Assembly: GCF_021295345.1 (NCBI RefSeq)
Contig: NZ_JAIMJB010000003.1
Span: forward strand, 1 to 64,000
Reading direction: 5' to 3'
DNA: 64,000 nucleotides
From: Motilimonas eburnea
GTDB lineage: Bacteria; Pseudomonadota; Gammaproteobacteria; Enterobacterales; CBDFNC01
The notes under the pieces are model-generated. The model was not told the DNA's origin. It saw only the letters and a program-made list of their open reading frames with translations, and did no database searches. A program made the position numbers and the translations under genes. Shown here one piece after another: positions 10,398 through 22,310 of this stretch (positions are counted from its first letter, which is position 1; each line of letters begins with the position of its first letter).

Positions 10398-11387
10398 ATG
10401 CAACCTGCGAAAATCGTCATTACGCCAGGTGAGCCAAGTGGTATCGGTCCTGATTTAGTCCTCGCCTTGAGCCAATATGACTGGCCTGTGCAATTGGTTG
10501 TTGCCGCCGATCTTAACTTATTAGAACAGCGCGCTAAGCAGCTCAATATTCAGGTCTGTTTCAATGAATACGATCCTAATCAAGCGCCTAAGGCGCAAGC
10601 AAAAGGCACCTTAACGGTGGCGGCAATTAACCTTGCGGAGCCAGCCGTAGCCGGCCAGCTAAACGAAGCAAACGGCCGCTATGTGTTAGATACCTTGTCT
10701 TATGCTTGCCAAGGGAATTTATCGGGTGAATTTGCCGCCGTCGTCACTGGCCCCGTGCATAAAGGCATTATTAACCAAGCCGGTGTGTCTTTTAGTGGCC
10801 ACACCGAGTTTTTTGCGCAAGAGTCAAATACCGCTGATGTGGTGATGCTGTTAGCCACCACAGGGTTACGTGTCGCACTCGTCACAACCCACATCCCATT
10901 AGCCTATGTTGCCAAAGCCATTACACCTGAGCGTTTAACCAATATCATTGAAATATTAAACAGCGAACTCAAAGCCAAGTTTGCCATTGCCAAGCCTCGG
11001 ATCTATGTTTGCGGTTTAAACCCCCACGCCGGAGAGGGAGGCCATTTAGGTCGCGAAGAGATTGAAGTCATCACGCCAACCTTAGACACCTTACGTGATC
11101 AGGGGATCGATCTGGTTGGTCCCTTGCCCGCCGACACCTTGTTTCAACCAAAATATTTGGATGATGCCGACGCGGTACTCACCATGTATCACGACCAAGG
11201 CTTACCTGTGCTTAAATATAAGGGCTTTGGCAACTCGGTCAATATTACGTTAGGTTTGCCATTTATCCGCACCTCGGTCGACCATGGTACCGCCATCGAA
11301 CTAGCAGGAACCGGCCAAGCCGATCCTGGCAGCATGCTGACAGCGCTCAATCAAGCCATCGAAATGGTAGAGAAAAAACAATTATGA
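10398..11387 (+). CDS. pdxA: 4-hydroxythreonine-4-phosphate dehydrogenase PdxA
   Basis: Catalyses NAD-dependent oxidation of 4-phosphohydroxy-L-threonine in pyridoxal 5'-phosphate synthesis. The 329-residue protein starts [20 protein letters not shown], the family N-terminus. Metal-binding histidines are seen in SGHTEFFA, in [12 protein letters not shown] and in the T(S)VDHGTA segment. It begins 2 bp after surA and overlaps rsmA by 4 bp, so translation is coupled to both neighbours. Confidence 0.97.
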   Translation: MQPAKIVITPGEPSGIGPDLVLALSQYDWPVQLVVAADLNLLEQRAKQLNIQVCFNEYDPNQAPKAQAKGTLTVAAINLAEPAVAGQLNEANGRYVLDTLSYACQGNLSGEFAAVVTGPVHKGIINQAGVSFSGHTEFFAQESNTADVVMLLATTGLRVALVTTHIPLAYVAKAITPERLTNIIEILNSELKAKFAIAKPRIYVCGLNPHAGEGGHLGREEIEVITPTLDTLRDQGIDLVGPLPADTLFQPKYLDDADAVLTMYHDQGLPVLKYKGFGNSVNITLGLPFIRTSVDHGTAIELAGTGQADPGSMLTALNQAIEMVEKKQL

Positions 11388-12220
11388 ATTCAAAAGTACA
11401 TCAAGGTCATCGAGCCAGAAAACGTTTTGGCCAAAACTTCTTACACGACCAAAATGTCATTGCTAGCATAGTCGCAGCAATCAACCCGAAAAAAGACCAA
11501 ACCTTGGTTGAAATTGGCCCAGGCCTAGGTGCCCTAACTGAGCCCGTTGCAGAGCTGGTTGAGCAACTCAATGTCGTTGAATTAGATAAAGATCTAGCTG
11601 AGCGCCTGACGTCACATCCATTTATTCGTCATAAATTGACCATTCATCAAGCCGATGCGATGCGTTTTGATTTTAGCCAATTAATTGAAGACGACAAACC
11701 GTTGCGTGTATTTGGTAACTTGCCTTACAACATTTCAACGCCCTTAATGTTTCACCTGTTCAGCTTTGCAAATAAAGTCAAAGATATGCACTTTATGTTG
11801 CAAAAAGAAGTGGTTAACCGTCTAGCTGCCGGCCCTAACTGCAAAGCTTACGGTCGCCTGTCGGTAATGGCGCAATACTATTGTGCCGTCACGCCGATTT
11901 TGGAAGTGCCCCCCGGCGCATTTAAACCTGCGCCAAAAGTGGATTCGGCCGTGGTGCGATTAACCCCGTACGACGAGCTACCTGTGGTGGCAAAAGACGT
12001 TAAGTCACTCAATAAAGTGTGCACCATGGCGTTTAACCAAAGACGTAAAACCCTGCGCAACAGCTTGAAAAAATTATTCACTGAGCCACAACTTGAAAGC
12101 TTGGGGATAGATCCAAATCATCGTCCCGAGAACGTGACCGTGGCTCAGTATGTCGCCTTAGCTAATTGGTTATACGACAATCCTGTCGCCGACCCGACTG
12201 CCGATTTAGACGAGGAATAA
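11384..12220 (+). CDS. rsmA: 16S rRNA dimethyladenosine methyltransferase RsmA (KsgA)
   Basis: SAM-dependent methyltransferase that dimethylates the two adjacent adenines of helix 45 in 16S rRNA. The 278-residue protein shows [11 protein letters not shown] at the N-terminus and the SAM-binding loop [12 protein letters not shown] near residue 45. The catalytic NLPYNIS lies near residue 114. The C-terminal domain includes [12 protein letters not shown]. The start overlaps pdxA by 4 bp; apaG begins 1 bp after the stop. Confidence 0.97.
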   Translation: MNSKVHQGHRARKRFGQNFLHDQNVIASIVAAINPKKDQTLVEIGPGLGALTEPVAELVEQLNVVELDKDLAERLTSHPFIRHKLTIHQADAMRFDFSQLIEDDKPLRVFGNLPYNISTPLMFHLFSFANKVKDMHFMLQKEVVNRLAAGPNCKAYGRLSVMAQYYCAVTPILEVPPGAFKPAPKVDSAVVRLTPYDELPVVAKDVKSLNKVCTMAFNQRRKTLRNSLKKLFTEPQLESLGIDPNHRPENVTVAQYVALANWLYDNPVADPTADLDEE

Positions 12221-12221
12221 A

Positions 12222-12596
12222 ATGGATAGCGAGCAAATACAAATCAGCGTAGCCACGCAGTATATTCCGGCACAATCAGAGCCGGAGCAAAATCGGTATG
12301 TCTTTGCTTACACGATAACGATCCGCAACAATGGCGATCAAGCGATGCAGCTGCTTCATCGCCATTGGCTGATAACCGATGCCGATGGCAAAAAAACCGA
12401 AGTGGAAGGCCCTGGCGTGGTCGGCCAACAACCCGATATTCTCCCCGGTAGTGAATTTGAATATACCAGCGGTACCGTGCTTGATACGCCTTTAGGGGTC
12501 ATGCAAGGCAGTTACACCATGCAGGCAAAAGACAATAGCCTTCATCAAGTCGCCATCCCAGCATTTCGTCTCGCTCAACCCAACATCTTACATTGA
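12222..12596 (+). CDS. apaG: ApaG (CorD) domain protein
   Basis: Small fibronectin-III-like protein of 124 residues. The family motif FAYTITIRNNGDQAMQLLHRHW and the C-terminal SGTVLDTPLGVMQGSY are present. Its biochemical role is not settled; it is conserved beside apaH and rsmA and has been linked to divalent-cation resistance in Salmonella (CorD). The stop overlaps or abuts the apaH start region, indicating cotranslation. Confidence 0.95.
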   Translation: MDSEQIQISVATQYIPAQSEPEQNRYVFAYTITIRNNGDQAMQLLHRHWLITDADGKKTEVEGPGVVGQQPDILPGSEFEYTSGTVLDTPLGVMQGSYTMQAKDNSLHQVAIPAFRLAQPNILH

Positions 12597-12598
12597 TC

Positions 12599-13426
12599 AT
12601 GGCGACCTATATTGTTGGTGACATTCAGGGCTGCCTTGCTGAACTAGAGCAACTATTAATACGAGTGGATTTCGATCCTCTTAATGATGAGCTGTGGTTA
12701 GCCGGTGACTTAGTGGCGCGGGGGCCACAGTCTCTAGCGACATTACGCTATGTCAGATCCCTTGGCAGCCAAGCGCAAATTGTCTTAGGTAACCATGACC
12801 TTCATCTCATTGCCGCTTGGCTGGGTTTTGCCAAAGTGAAAAAGAAAGATCAAACGGCCGCTATCTTGAGCGCACCGGATTGCGACGAACTCATGCATTG
12901 GTTACGTCATCAGCCCCTTATTGTTGAGCATCCTCAGCACCAATTTATCATGGTTCATGCCGGAATTTCGCCGCAATGGGCGCCTCAGCAGGCATTGCAA
13001 CTCGCTGAGGAAGTTCACCAGGTATTACGTGGTGAGCACTACGCTGAATTTTTTCAACACATGTACGGTGATCTCCCCAATGCTTGGTCAGATGATTTAG
13101 CCGGCTTTGCGCGCCTGCGCTTTATTGTCAATGTGTTGACTCGAATGCGCTATTGCTATGCCGATGGCAGCTTGGATTTTCAAAATAAGCAGCCCCCCCA
13201 AAGTAATACCAATGTCAGCCTTAAGCCTTGGTTCGAAATTGAGGGGCCCCATATTGGCGCACAACCCATCTTGTTTGGCCACTGGGCTGCGCTGATGGGC
13301 GCAACAAATCGCCGTGATGTTATCGGTCTAGATACCGGCTGTGTGTGGGGTAACCAGCTTACTATGATACGCTGGCAGGACCAGACCTTATTTAGCCAGT
13401 CTAGCCTAAGCCAACGCACAGCTTAG
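12599..13426 (+). CDS. apaH: Symmetrical bis(5'-nucleosyl)-tetraphosphatase ApaH
   Basis: Hydrolyses Ap4A to two ADP, controlling the alarmone Ap4A and NpnN RNA caps. About 275 residues. Metallophosphatase motifs in order are GDIQGC (near residue 7), GDLVARGP (near 36), GNHDLH (near 63) and a C-terminal FGHWAA. I use the ATG at 12599 (MATYIVGDIQG). An in-frame TTG at 12593 overlaps the apaG stop and would add two residues. Confidence 0.96.
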   Translation: MATYIVGDIQGCLAELEQLLIRVDFDPLNDELWLAGDLVARGPQSLATLRYVRSLGSQAQIVLGNHDLHLIAAWLGFAKVKKKDQTAAILSAPDCDELMHWLRHQPLIVEHPQHQFIMVHAGISPQWAPQQALQLAEEVHQVLRGEHYAEFFQHMYGDLPNAWSDDLAGFARLRFIVNVLTRMRYCYADGSLDFQNKQPPQSNTNVSLKPWFEIEGPHIGAQPILFGHWAALMGATNRRDVIGLDTGCVWGNQLTMIRWQDQTLFSQSSLSQRTA

Positions 13427-13917
13427 CTTGATATACGTGTGAGCTTAGTAAACACCAGATCGTATGGATTAGACTCATCGGCTTGGTGAGTGGCCAATAG
13501 CTCTTGCTCCCACTGACTGACGGCTTGATAATCTGGAAATTGGGTATCACCATCGATATCGGCCTGAATAAATGTCAGGTATAAGCTATCTGCTAAGGGT
13601 AAAAAAGCTTGGTAGATAGCGCCGCCACCGATCACCATGACTTCTTCATGTTCAGACACTAAGGCTAACGCAGCTTCAGGGCTCGCCACCACACTCACGC
13701 CTTCTGCGCACCAATTAGGATCACGGGTGATCACCACATTTAACCGCCCAGGCAACGGTCGGCCAATTGACTCGTAAGTACGACGACCCATTAGCACAGG
13801 TTTGCCTAAGGTCGTTGCCTTAAAAAATTTTAAATCGGCGGGCAAGTGCCAAGGCATTTGATTGTCTTTACCTATCACGCGGTTGTTTGCCATCGCGGCA
13901 ATCATAGCAATCTTCAT
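13423..13917 (-). CDS. folA: Dihydrofolate reductase FolA
   Basis: NADPH-dependent reduction of dihydrofolate to tetrahydrofolate; 164 residues. The N-terminus MKIAMIAAMANNRVIGKDNQ, the active-site MPWHLPADLKFFK with the catalytic Asp near residue 27, GRRTYESIGRPLPGR and the VIGGGAIY nucleotide loop all match chromosomal DHFR. It converges on apaH, overlapping its 3' end by 4 bp. The type is chromosomal rather than plasmid trimethoprim-resistant. Confidence 0.97.
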   Translation of the reverse strand: MKIAMIAAMANNRVIGKDNQMPWHLPADLKFFKATTLGKPVLMGRRTYESIGRPLPGRLNVVITRDPNWCAEGVSVVASPEAALALVSEHEEVMVIGGGAIYQAFLPLADSLYLTFIQADIDGDTQFPDYQAVSQWEQELLATHQADESNPYDLVFTKLTRISS

Positions 13918-13932
13918 AGCAAGAACTCGTTT

Positions 13933-14397
13933 TTATACAATGGGTCGGCCACGATAAATCAAAATGGAAGGAATGGCGAGACCAAAACTTAACGCAAGCA
14001 AGATAAATAAGGTTTTCAGGCCATTTTCAATCACGGTTTGAAACAAGTGATAGGTAAAGCCGCCCGCATTCATTTCAACCAAGCCCAGCATGGTGGCAAA
14101 GGCATAGCTACCAGGGATCATCGGGATCGCTGCCGCTACCGTAAACACAGGCCTTGGGATCAAATGCTTACGCGACCAATATAAACCAATAAAGCCTATC
14201 AAGGTTGTTGCGACTAGGGAAGCCCACTCAATCGGTAAACCAAATTGCATAGTCAGGGTTCTAAAGCCATGGCCGATGGCGCCACCGACAGCACAATACA
14301 CCAACATCTTTTGCGGTACATTAAACACCATGGCGAAGCCCACCGCTGGGATTGCCGCCCAAAACATGTCATCCAGCAGTAATAGAATAAGATCCAT
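13933..14397 (-). CDS. yjjB: YjjB-like inner-membrane exporter subunit (ThrE C-terminal half)
   Basis: A 154-residue hydrophobic protein with about four or five membrane segments, corresponding to the second half of ThrE-type threonine/serine exporters. In E. coli YjjB pairs with YjjP, and the pair has been reported to export succinate. Here the partner is immediately upstream and the two genes meet at position 14397, so they form a split transporter. Substrate in this organism is unknown. Confidence 0.85.
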   Translation of the reverse strand: MDLILLLLDDMFWAAIPAVGFAMVFNVPQKMLVYCAVGGAIGHGFRTLTMQFGLPIEWASLVATTLIGFIGLYWSRKHLIPRPVFTVAAAIPMIPGSYAFATMLGLVEMNAGGFTYHLFQTVIENGLKTLFILLALSFGLAIPSILIYRGRPIV

Positions 14398-15185
14398 TAA
14401 GCGGCCCCTCCGGCAATATTCATTAGGCCCATCGCCGCAAAGATCCCCGCCGCAACACTAAAGGTCAGCAAGGTAGCCGCGGTCCAGCGTGCGATCCCCA
14501 TATTGATATGGCCCTTTACCATATCAGAAACCGCATTAATTAACGGAAAACCGGGTACCAAGAGCAGAACGCAGGCAGCCATGGCGAGATCAGGGCGATT
14601 ACCAATTTGATATATCACCCCAAGGCTGGAAATCAAGGTAGCAATAAACGCAGTGATGGCAAAATTAATAAAGGGGTTATGGTGGCGATGTGCTAGCTCT
14701 TGCCTAACAAACATCGCCGCAGCAGAAGCCACAAAGGTGACACCGAACACCAGCCAATCACCACCGAATAAATGGCTAAAACTGGCACAAGACAAACCTA
14801 TCATAAAGACAACAAGCCAGCGGTTATACTTCATTGGCTGCAGCTTATCCAGCTTGCGATTAACTTCAGTTGCACTGAGTAACTGTTTCTCAGCCATCAC
14901 GCAGATCCGCAAGACATCACACACCATTTGCATATTAATGCCGCGATCATACACCTTACGCGTGGTGGTGATACATCGGCCTTCAAACAAAGAAGTTAAC
15001 ACCAACGCATCGGCCGAGACAGCCAACTCAATACTCTGAGCACCCAGTGCGGTACCTAAACGTACCGTGGTTTGTTCAATTAAACGGCTCTCCGCCCCGT
15101 GCTGCTGTAACAGCTGGCCTGCCTTGATCGCAATCCGAGTGATTTCGGTTTGCTGCTGCTTGGTAAGGCATCTTTGATAAGACAT
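14397..15185 (-). CDS. yjjP: YjjP-like inner-membrane exporter subunit (ThrE N-terminal half)
   Basis: A 262-residue protein with a soluble N-terminal part (about 1-115, including the family-typical LLQQHGAESRLIEQT) and about five membrane helices afterwards. It is the ThrE/DUF1212 half that partners YjjB. The stop and the yjjB start share one base, which suggests translational coupling. Transport of dicarboxylates or amino acids is by analogy only. Confidence 0.87.
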   Translation of the reverse strand: MSYQRCLTKQQQTEITRIAIKAGQLLQQHGAESRLIEQTTVRLGTALGAQSIELAVSADALVLTSLFEGRCITTTRKVYDRGINMQMVCDVLRICVMAEKQLLSATEVNRKLDKLQPMKYNRWLVVFMIGLSCASFSHLFGGDWLVFGVTFVASAAAMFVRQELAHRHHNPFINFAITAFIATLISSLGVIYQIGNRPDLAMAACVLLLVPGFPLINAVSDMVKGHINMGIARWTAATLLTFSVAAGIFAAMGLMNIAGGAA

Positions 15186-15324
15186 AACAACAGTAACACC
15201 CTAAAGTAAGATAGTTTTGCTATTTTAATCAATAAATTGAATATATATTTAACGAAAAGCAAAAAGTGGTGTGTTTTAACCCATAAATTACAAATAAATG
15301 GGTTGTCGTCGCTGCTGTCGTTAC

Positions 15325-15350
15325 GAAAAAGCCGCAACAAATGCGGCTTG
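15325..15350 (-). terminator. Intrinsic terminator after obgE
   Basis: The minus strand shows AAGCCGCATTTGTTGCGGCTTTTTC: a 7-bp GC-rich stem, 7-nt loop and T-run. It lies 14 bp past the obgE stop and separates obgE from yjjP-yjjB. Confidence 0.85.
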
Positions 15351-15363
15351 GAGGGGAACAGAA

Positions 15364-16527
<1,164 letters not shown>

Positions 16528-16684
16528 TTACTCCCGCCGCAATCCTATTCGATATTTGCAGCAACACCTTACCCAATTTAACATCGGCTCGATTGCCAAA
16601 ACACAGTATGCCTAACAAGCTAAACACTATACCAAAAAGTGATCTTAAGCACACTTCATGTTTTCTTAGCTAAATTGCACACAA

Positions 16685-16712
16685 CAAAAAACCCGCCGAA
16701 GCGGGTTTTTTA
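16685..16712 (-). terminator. Intrinsic terminator after rplU-rpmA (bidirectional shape)
   Basis: AAACCCGC-CGAA-GCGGGTTT forms a tight hairpin with an A-run on one side and a T-run on the other. It lies 20 to 50 bp past the rpmA stop on the minus strand and would limit read-through into obgE. Confidence 0.9.
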
Positions 16713-16732
16713 AAAGTTATATTATTACTGAA

Positions 16733-16990
16733 TTATTCAGCAACAATACTAACGTATTTACGGTTTAGGCGACCTTTCACTTCAAATTTCACAGTGCCTG
16801 AAGCAGTTGCGAAAAGAGTGTGGTCTTTACCTAGGCCTACGTTAGTGCCAGCGTGGAATTTAGTACCACGTTGACGAACTAGAATGTTACCCGCAAGTAC
16901 AGATTCGCCACCAAAACGCTTAACACCAAGGCGTTTGCTTTCTGAGTCGCGACCGTTACGAGTACTACCACCAGCTTTTTTATGTGCCAT
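16733..16990 (-). CDS. rpmA: 50S ribosomal protein L27
   Basis: Ribosomal protein bL27, 85 residues, whose N-terminal tail reaches the peptidyl-transferase centre. The sequence [20 protein letters not shown] and the following GVKRFGGE are canonical, with no N-terminal extension of the kind cleaved in Firmicutes. It lies 15 bp after rplU in a two-gene operon. Confidence 0.98.
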   Translation of the reverse strand: MAHKKAGGSTRNGRDSESKRLGVKRFGGESVLAGNILVRQRGTKFHAGTNVGLGKDHTLFATASGTVKFEVKGRLNRKYVSIVAE

Positions 16991-17005
16991 TTTTAAGTAC
17001 TCCTA

Positions 17006-17317
17006 TTAAGCGTTGATTGCAGTGATTTTCACTTCAGTGAACCACTGACGATGACCGGCTTGTTTGCGAGAATGCTTACGACGACGGAACTTAACGATTT
17101 TAACTTTATCGCCACGACCGTGAGAAACAATTTCAGCAACTACTTTGCCGCCTGCTACAAATGGTGCGCCAACTTTAACGTCGTCACCGTTTGCTACCAA
17201 TAAAACTTCTTCAAAATCTACAGAAGCACCTGTTTCAAGATCTAGTTTTTCTAGACGTAGAGTTTGGCCTTCTGTAACACGGTGCTGTTTACCACCGCTT
17301 TGAATAACAGCGTACAT
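17006..17317 (-). CDS. rplU: 50S ribosomal protein L21
   Basis: Ribosomal protein bL21, 103 residues. [18 protein letters not shown] at the N-terminus and [21 protein letters not shown] near the C-terminus are diagnostic. It is the first gene of rplU-rpmA and has a clear promoter 60-90 bp upstream. Confidence 0.98.
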   Translation of the reverse strand: MYAVIQSGGKQHRVTEGQTLRLEKLDLETGASVDFEEVLLVANGDDVKVGAPFVAGGKVVAEIVSHGRGDKVKIVKFRRRKHSRKQAGHRQWFTEVKITAINA

Positions 17318-17377
17318 GTCTATTACTCCGTGCTGGCTATAAAATTGAGCCAGATAACTTAATCACAATGGGGGCGG

Positions 17378-17406
17378 ATTGTACGCAAATGTTCTCGCAC
17401 TGGCAA
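17378..17406 (-). promoter_or_regulatory. rplU-rpmA promoter
   Basis: On the minus strand TTGCCA (17406-17401) and TACAAT (17383-17378) are separated by exactly 17 bp, a strong sigma-70 match. The predicted transcript starts about 55 nt before the rplU ATG. Confidence 0.8.
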
Positions 17407-17527
17407 GTTGAAAATGCAAAAAATTTAAAATCTTTCTAGTTGTTGTTAAAGCGCTGCTAAAATCCTAGTTTTGTTGTAAAATGCCGAGCTGATTTCAGTC
17501 TTTACCCAGTTAATAACAGAGCGAAAA

Positions 17528-18499
17528 ATGGACCTAAAACAGATTCAACTCTTAGCAAAAAACGATATGGATCAAGTGAATCAACTTATTGCTAAGCGAT
17601 TAAGCTCAGACGTTGCTTTAATCAATCAATTAGGCCTGTACATTATCAACAGTGGCGGTAAACGCATTCGCCCTTTACTCACGGTTTTAACGGCTCGAGC
17701 ACTCGGTTATCAAGCCGACCAACATGTGCAATTGGCCGCTATCATTGAGTTTATTCATACCGCTACTTTACTGCACGATGACGTGGTTGATGAATCTGAA
17801 TTACGTCGCGGCCGTGAAACCGCCAATAATCTGTTTGGTAACGCGGCAAGCGTGCTCGTCGGCGATTTTCTCTATACCCGTTCATTTCAGATGATGACCG
17901 AGCTCAACAACATGAAGGTGATGAACATCCTTTCCGATGCCACCAACGTGATTGCTGAAGGCGAAGTAATGCAGTTAATTAATTGTAACGATCCCGACAC
18001 CACCGAAGCCTCTTACATGCAGGTCATATACTGTAAAACTGCCCGTCTATTTGAAGCTGCAACTCACCTGATGGCGGTGATCACTGATCAAGATCCTTTG
18101 ATCGAACAAGCGATGCAAGACTATGGTAAATACCTAGGTACTGCGTTCCAATTAATTGATGATGTAATGGATTACACAGCCGATGCCAAAGAAATGGGCA
18201 AAAATGTAGGCGATGATCTTGCTGAAGGTAAACCCACCTTACCCTTGATCCGAGCCTTGCAACTAGGCGATCCGGCGCAACAACAAAGGATCCGCGAAGC
18301 GATTGAATTAGGCAATGGCATGGATCACCTGGATGAGATCTTAGGGATCTTAAAACAGACCCAGTCGATCGAATATACTCAGCAACGCGCTCAGGAAGAA
18401 GCAGACAAAGCGATCGCTGCACTAGCCATCTTACCTGAATCTGAATACAAACAAGCCTTAATTGGCCTTGTAGACTTGGCTGTAAAGCGCAATAGCTAG
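17528..18499 (+). CDS. ispB: Octaprenyl diphosphate synthase IspB
   Basis: Long-chain polyprenyl diphosphate synthase that makes the ubiquinone/menaquinone side chain from IPP and FPP; 323 residues. The first aspartate motif is LLHDDVVDES near residue 83. The second is LIDDVMDYTAD near 210, and GGKRIRP near 44 binds diphosphate. It is divergent from rplU-rpmA, the normal arrangement. Chain length (C40) is inferred from family. Confidence 0.95.
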   Translation: MDLKQIQLLAKNDMDQVNQLIAKRLSSDVALINQLGLYIINSGGKRIRPLLTVLTARALGYQADQHVQLAAIIEFIHTATLLHDDVVDESELRRGRETANNLFGNAASVLVGDFLYTRSFQMMTELNNMKVMNILSDATNVIAEGEVMQLINCNDPDTTEASYMQVIYCKTARLFEAATHLMAVITDQDPLIEQAMQDYGKYLGTAFQLIDDVMDYTADAKEMGKNVGDDLAEGKPTLPLIRALQLGDPAQQQRIREAIELGNGMDHLDEILGILKQTQSIEYTQQRAQEEADKAIAALAILPESEYKQALIGLVDLAVKRNS

Positions 18500-18548
18500 T
18501 TTTGAGAAGCTTTTAGCTCCTCCCACACTCTTTGCCAAACACCAAACA

Positions 18549-18579
18549 GAAAAAAAGCCGCAAATGCGGCTTTTTCTTT
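18549..18579. terminator. Bidirectional terminator between ispB and purA
   Basis: AAAAAGCCGCAAATGCGGCTTTTT is a symmetric hairpin with A-run and T-run flanks, lying between the convergent stops of ispB and purA. It can serve both genes. Confidence 0.9.
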
Positions 18580-18594
18580 CAGTATTAATCCAGA

Positions 18595-19923
<1,329 letters not shown>

Positions 19924-20100
19924 TTACTTATTAAAACGGGATTCTAGCAAATTTTACATCTAAAAGGTGAGTATTTTTTTTCACTAAATAGTTATATGGG
20001 GTGATTTAAAAGCATATCGATTCAAAAATTCCTAATAACTATTCTAGCTAATGAAGCTACTGCGAGTTTAAAGGCAAGTCTTTGATGCTACATAAAATTA

Positions 20101-20126
20101 AAAAAAAGGCCAGCATAAGCTGGCCC
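20101..20126 (-). terminator. Intrinsic terminator after hflC
   Basis: Minus strand GGGCCAGCTTATGCTGGCC followed by seven T residues lies about 30 bp past the hflC stop. It closes the long leftward tsaE-to-hflC gene run. The 20127-20156 and 19915-20100 stretches contain no other gene I can support. Confidence 0.88.
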
Positions 20127-20156
20127 ATGTGATACATATCAGTCAAAAACACTGAA

Positions 20157-21107
20157 CTATGGCGCCGCCTTAGTGGCTCCTTCCATATAACGGAAGAACT
20201 CGGAGTCAGGGCTTAGCACCATCACATCACTCTTATCTTTAAAGCTATCGCGATAAGCATCTAGGCTGCGAATAAATGCGTAAAACTCAGGATCTTTACT
20301 GTAGGTTTCAGCGTAGATTTTAGCGGCCTCTGCGTCACCATCACCACGCATTTCACGTGATTGACGATTTGCATCGGCTAGCATTACCGCCACTTTACGA
20401 TCAATATTAGCGCGGATAACCGTTGCCTTTTCTTGACCTTGAGAGCGATGCTCTTTCGCTACCGCAGTACGCTCAGCACGCATCCGCTTGTAGATACTCT
20501 CACGCACTTCAGCAGGCAGTTCGATTTGCTTGATACGCACATCTAACACGCGAACACCTAGGTCGTCTGAGCCACCTTGAGCCAGTTCTCTTTCTTGCTC
20601 TTCGGTCAGTTCGGCTTCGTTTGATGATGTCGCATCTTCACGCTGCAGCTTTTGCAATGCATTGATCATGACGTCATCACGCTCGCCCGAAACGATTTCT
20701 TTAATGGTACGCGCACCTATTTCGTTACGCAGGGCATTACCCACGCGTCGTTTTAATAGGTCGGATGCCATATCAAAATTACCACCAGTCGAAAGATAGA
20801 ACTTAGCAAAGTCAGCCACTTCCCATTTCACATAGGAATTGATGATAAGATCTTTCTTTTCTGAGGTAACAAAACGATCGGAAGCATCATCCAAGGTTTG
20901 GATCCTTGCATCCATGGTTCTGACGGTTTCCAGTAATGGGATCTTGAAGTGCAAGCCGGGATCAAAGATCAATGGCATGCCTTCGGCGTCACGCTGTACC
21001 TTACCAAACTTGATGACAATCGCTTTTTGGCCTTCTTCTACCACGAAGACCGAAGAAAAGCCCACTAACAAGCAAGCTGCAAGGATAATCAAAACTAGTT
21101 TTTTCAT
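20157..21107 (-). CDS. hflC: FtsH modulator HflC
   Basis: SPFH/band-7 inner-membrane protein that with HflK forms a large periplasmic cage around FtsH and modulates its proteolysis. The 316-residue protein has one N-terminal membrane segment (about 3-20) and the band-7 domain starting VVEEGQKAIVIKFGK. It contains an extra acidic/Gln-rich stretch (about 155-185). It begins 2 bp after hflK ends, so the pair is coupled. Confidence 0.96.
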   Translation of the reverse strand: MKKLVLIILAACLLVGFSSVFVVEEGQKAIVIKFGKVQRDAEGMPLIFDPGLHFKIPLLETVRTMDARIQTLDDASDRFVTSEKKDLIINSYVKWEVADFAKFYLSTGGNFDMASDLLKRRVGNALRNEIGARTIKEIVSGERDDVMINALQKLQREDATSSNEAELTEEQERELAQGGSDDLGVRVLDVRIKQIELPAEVRESIYKRMRAERTAVAKEHRSQGQEKATVIRANIDRKVAVMLADANRQSREMRGDGDAEAAKIYAETYSKDPEFYAFIRSLDAYRDSFKDKSDVMVLSPDSEFFRYMEGATKAAP

Positions 21108-21109
21108 GA

Positions 21110-22261
21110 TTATTCTCTCCCTGAGCGAATGCGCGAACCACGAATCGGCGCATCATTGATAGTGATATCTGTGTTATAAGTCGAGCCTAAATCAGGCTGC
21201 GGAACAGTCAGGCTGCTGTTTTTAGGCGATTTAGTCTGATTAGATTGCTCAAGAATTTTATCCAATGGCAAATACATCATGCTATTACTGCCCTTGCTAT
21301 CAAGTAACACCTTGCTGGTGCTGCCTAACACTTCTTGCATGGTTTCAATGTACAGACGCTCACGTGTCACATCGGGTGCTGCGCGATAATGAGGTAGTAA
21401 TGCTTCAAATCGTGCCACTTCACCTTGTGCTTGTAGGATCACGTTTTCCTTGTAAGCAATCGCTTCCTGTTCAATACGCTTCACTTGACCACGAGCTGTC
21501 GGCTCTTTCTCACGCTCGTAAGCTTCCGCTTCACGGATGAAACGCTCTTCGTCTTCTTGGGCTGCAATGGCATCATCAAAGGCATCTTTCACATCAACAG
21601 GTGGACGCGCAGGCAAGAAGTTAACGTCAATGATCTCAAGGCCCATGTTATACGGGGTCGTGATCTCTTCTAACTTGCTCCAGGTGTCACGTCTAACCAC
21701 GTCACGACCTGTCGTCAACACGCTATCCATCACGGTGTGACCCACCACATAACGCAGTGCGCTATCCAGCGCTTGCGACAAACTGTCGTCGGCATTGGTC
21801 ACGCTAAATAGGTACTGCTGAGGGTTAGACACTTTGTACTGAACGTCCATTTCCACTTCCACTACGTTTTCGTCAGAAGTCAGCATTGAGCCTTTACCAC
21901 GTAAAGAACGGATCGTGTTAACGTCAACAGGGATAACTTCATCAATAAACTTAGGGTTCCAATGTAAGCCAGGCAACACGGTTTCATGGTAACCACCAAA
22001 TCGCAGTACCACCCCTTTTTCGGCTTCTTTGATGGTGTAAAAACCGCTTACACCCCAAATCAACAAACCGATGATCAATACGATTGTGAGGCCAAAAGTG
22101 CTGACATCACCGCCGCCACCTTTGCCACCGAAAGTACCGCCAAACTTGCCACTTAGCTTTTTGAACACTTCATCTAAATCAGGTGGCCCCTGATTTTTAT
22201 TGTTGTTCTGCCAGGGGTCGCGGTCTTTGTTACCACCATTTCCAGGCTCATTCCAGGCCAT
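21110..22261 (-). CDS. hflK: FtsH modulator HflK
   Basis: Partner of HflC in the FtsH-HflKC complex, about 383 residues. The Gly/Asn-rich cytoplasmic N-terminus (MAWNEPGNGGNKDRDPW) precedes a membrane segment near 65-85 and a band-7 domain (YTIKEAEKGVVLRFGGY). The ATG at 22261 is chosen because GGAG lies 6 bases upstream and the N-terminus then matches E. coli HflK; an in-frame ATG four codons earlier is less likely. Confidence 0.96.
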   Translation of the reverse strand: MAWNEPGNGGNKDRDPWQNNNKNQGPPDLDEVFKKLSGKFGGTFGGKGGGGDVSTFGLTIVLIIGLLIWGVSGFYTIKEAEKGVVLRFGGYHETVLPGLHWNPKFIDEVIPVDVNTIRSLRGKGSMLTSDENVVEVEMDVQYKVSNPQQYLFSVTNADDSLSQALDSALRYVVGHTVMDSVLTTGRDVVRRDTWSKLEEITTPYNMGLEIIDVNFLPARPPVDVKDAFDDAIAAQEDEERFIREAEAYEREKEPTARGQVKRIEQEAIAYKENVILQAQGEVARFEALLPHYRAAPDVTRERLYIETMQEVLGSTSKVLLDSKGSNSMMYLPLDKILEQSNQTKSPKNSSLTVPQPDLGSTYNTDITINDAPIRGSRIRSGRE

Positions 22262-22310
22262 TCTATTCTCCACTTGCTAGAAGATATTAATCTGTAAATG
22301 TAACAGGCAA

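Noticed and set aside
13933-15185. Frameshifted or broken ThrE gene
   Set aside because: The two halves are the normal split YjjP/YjjB pair found in gammaproteobacteria.
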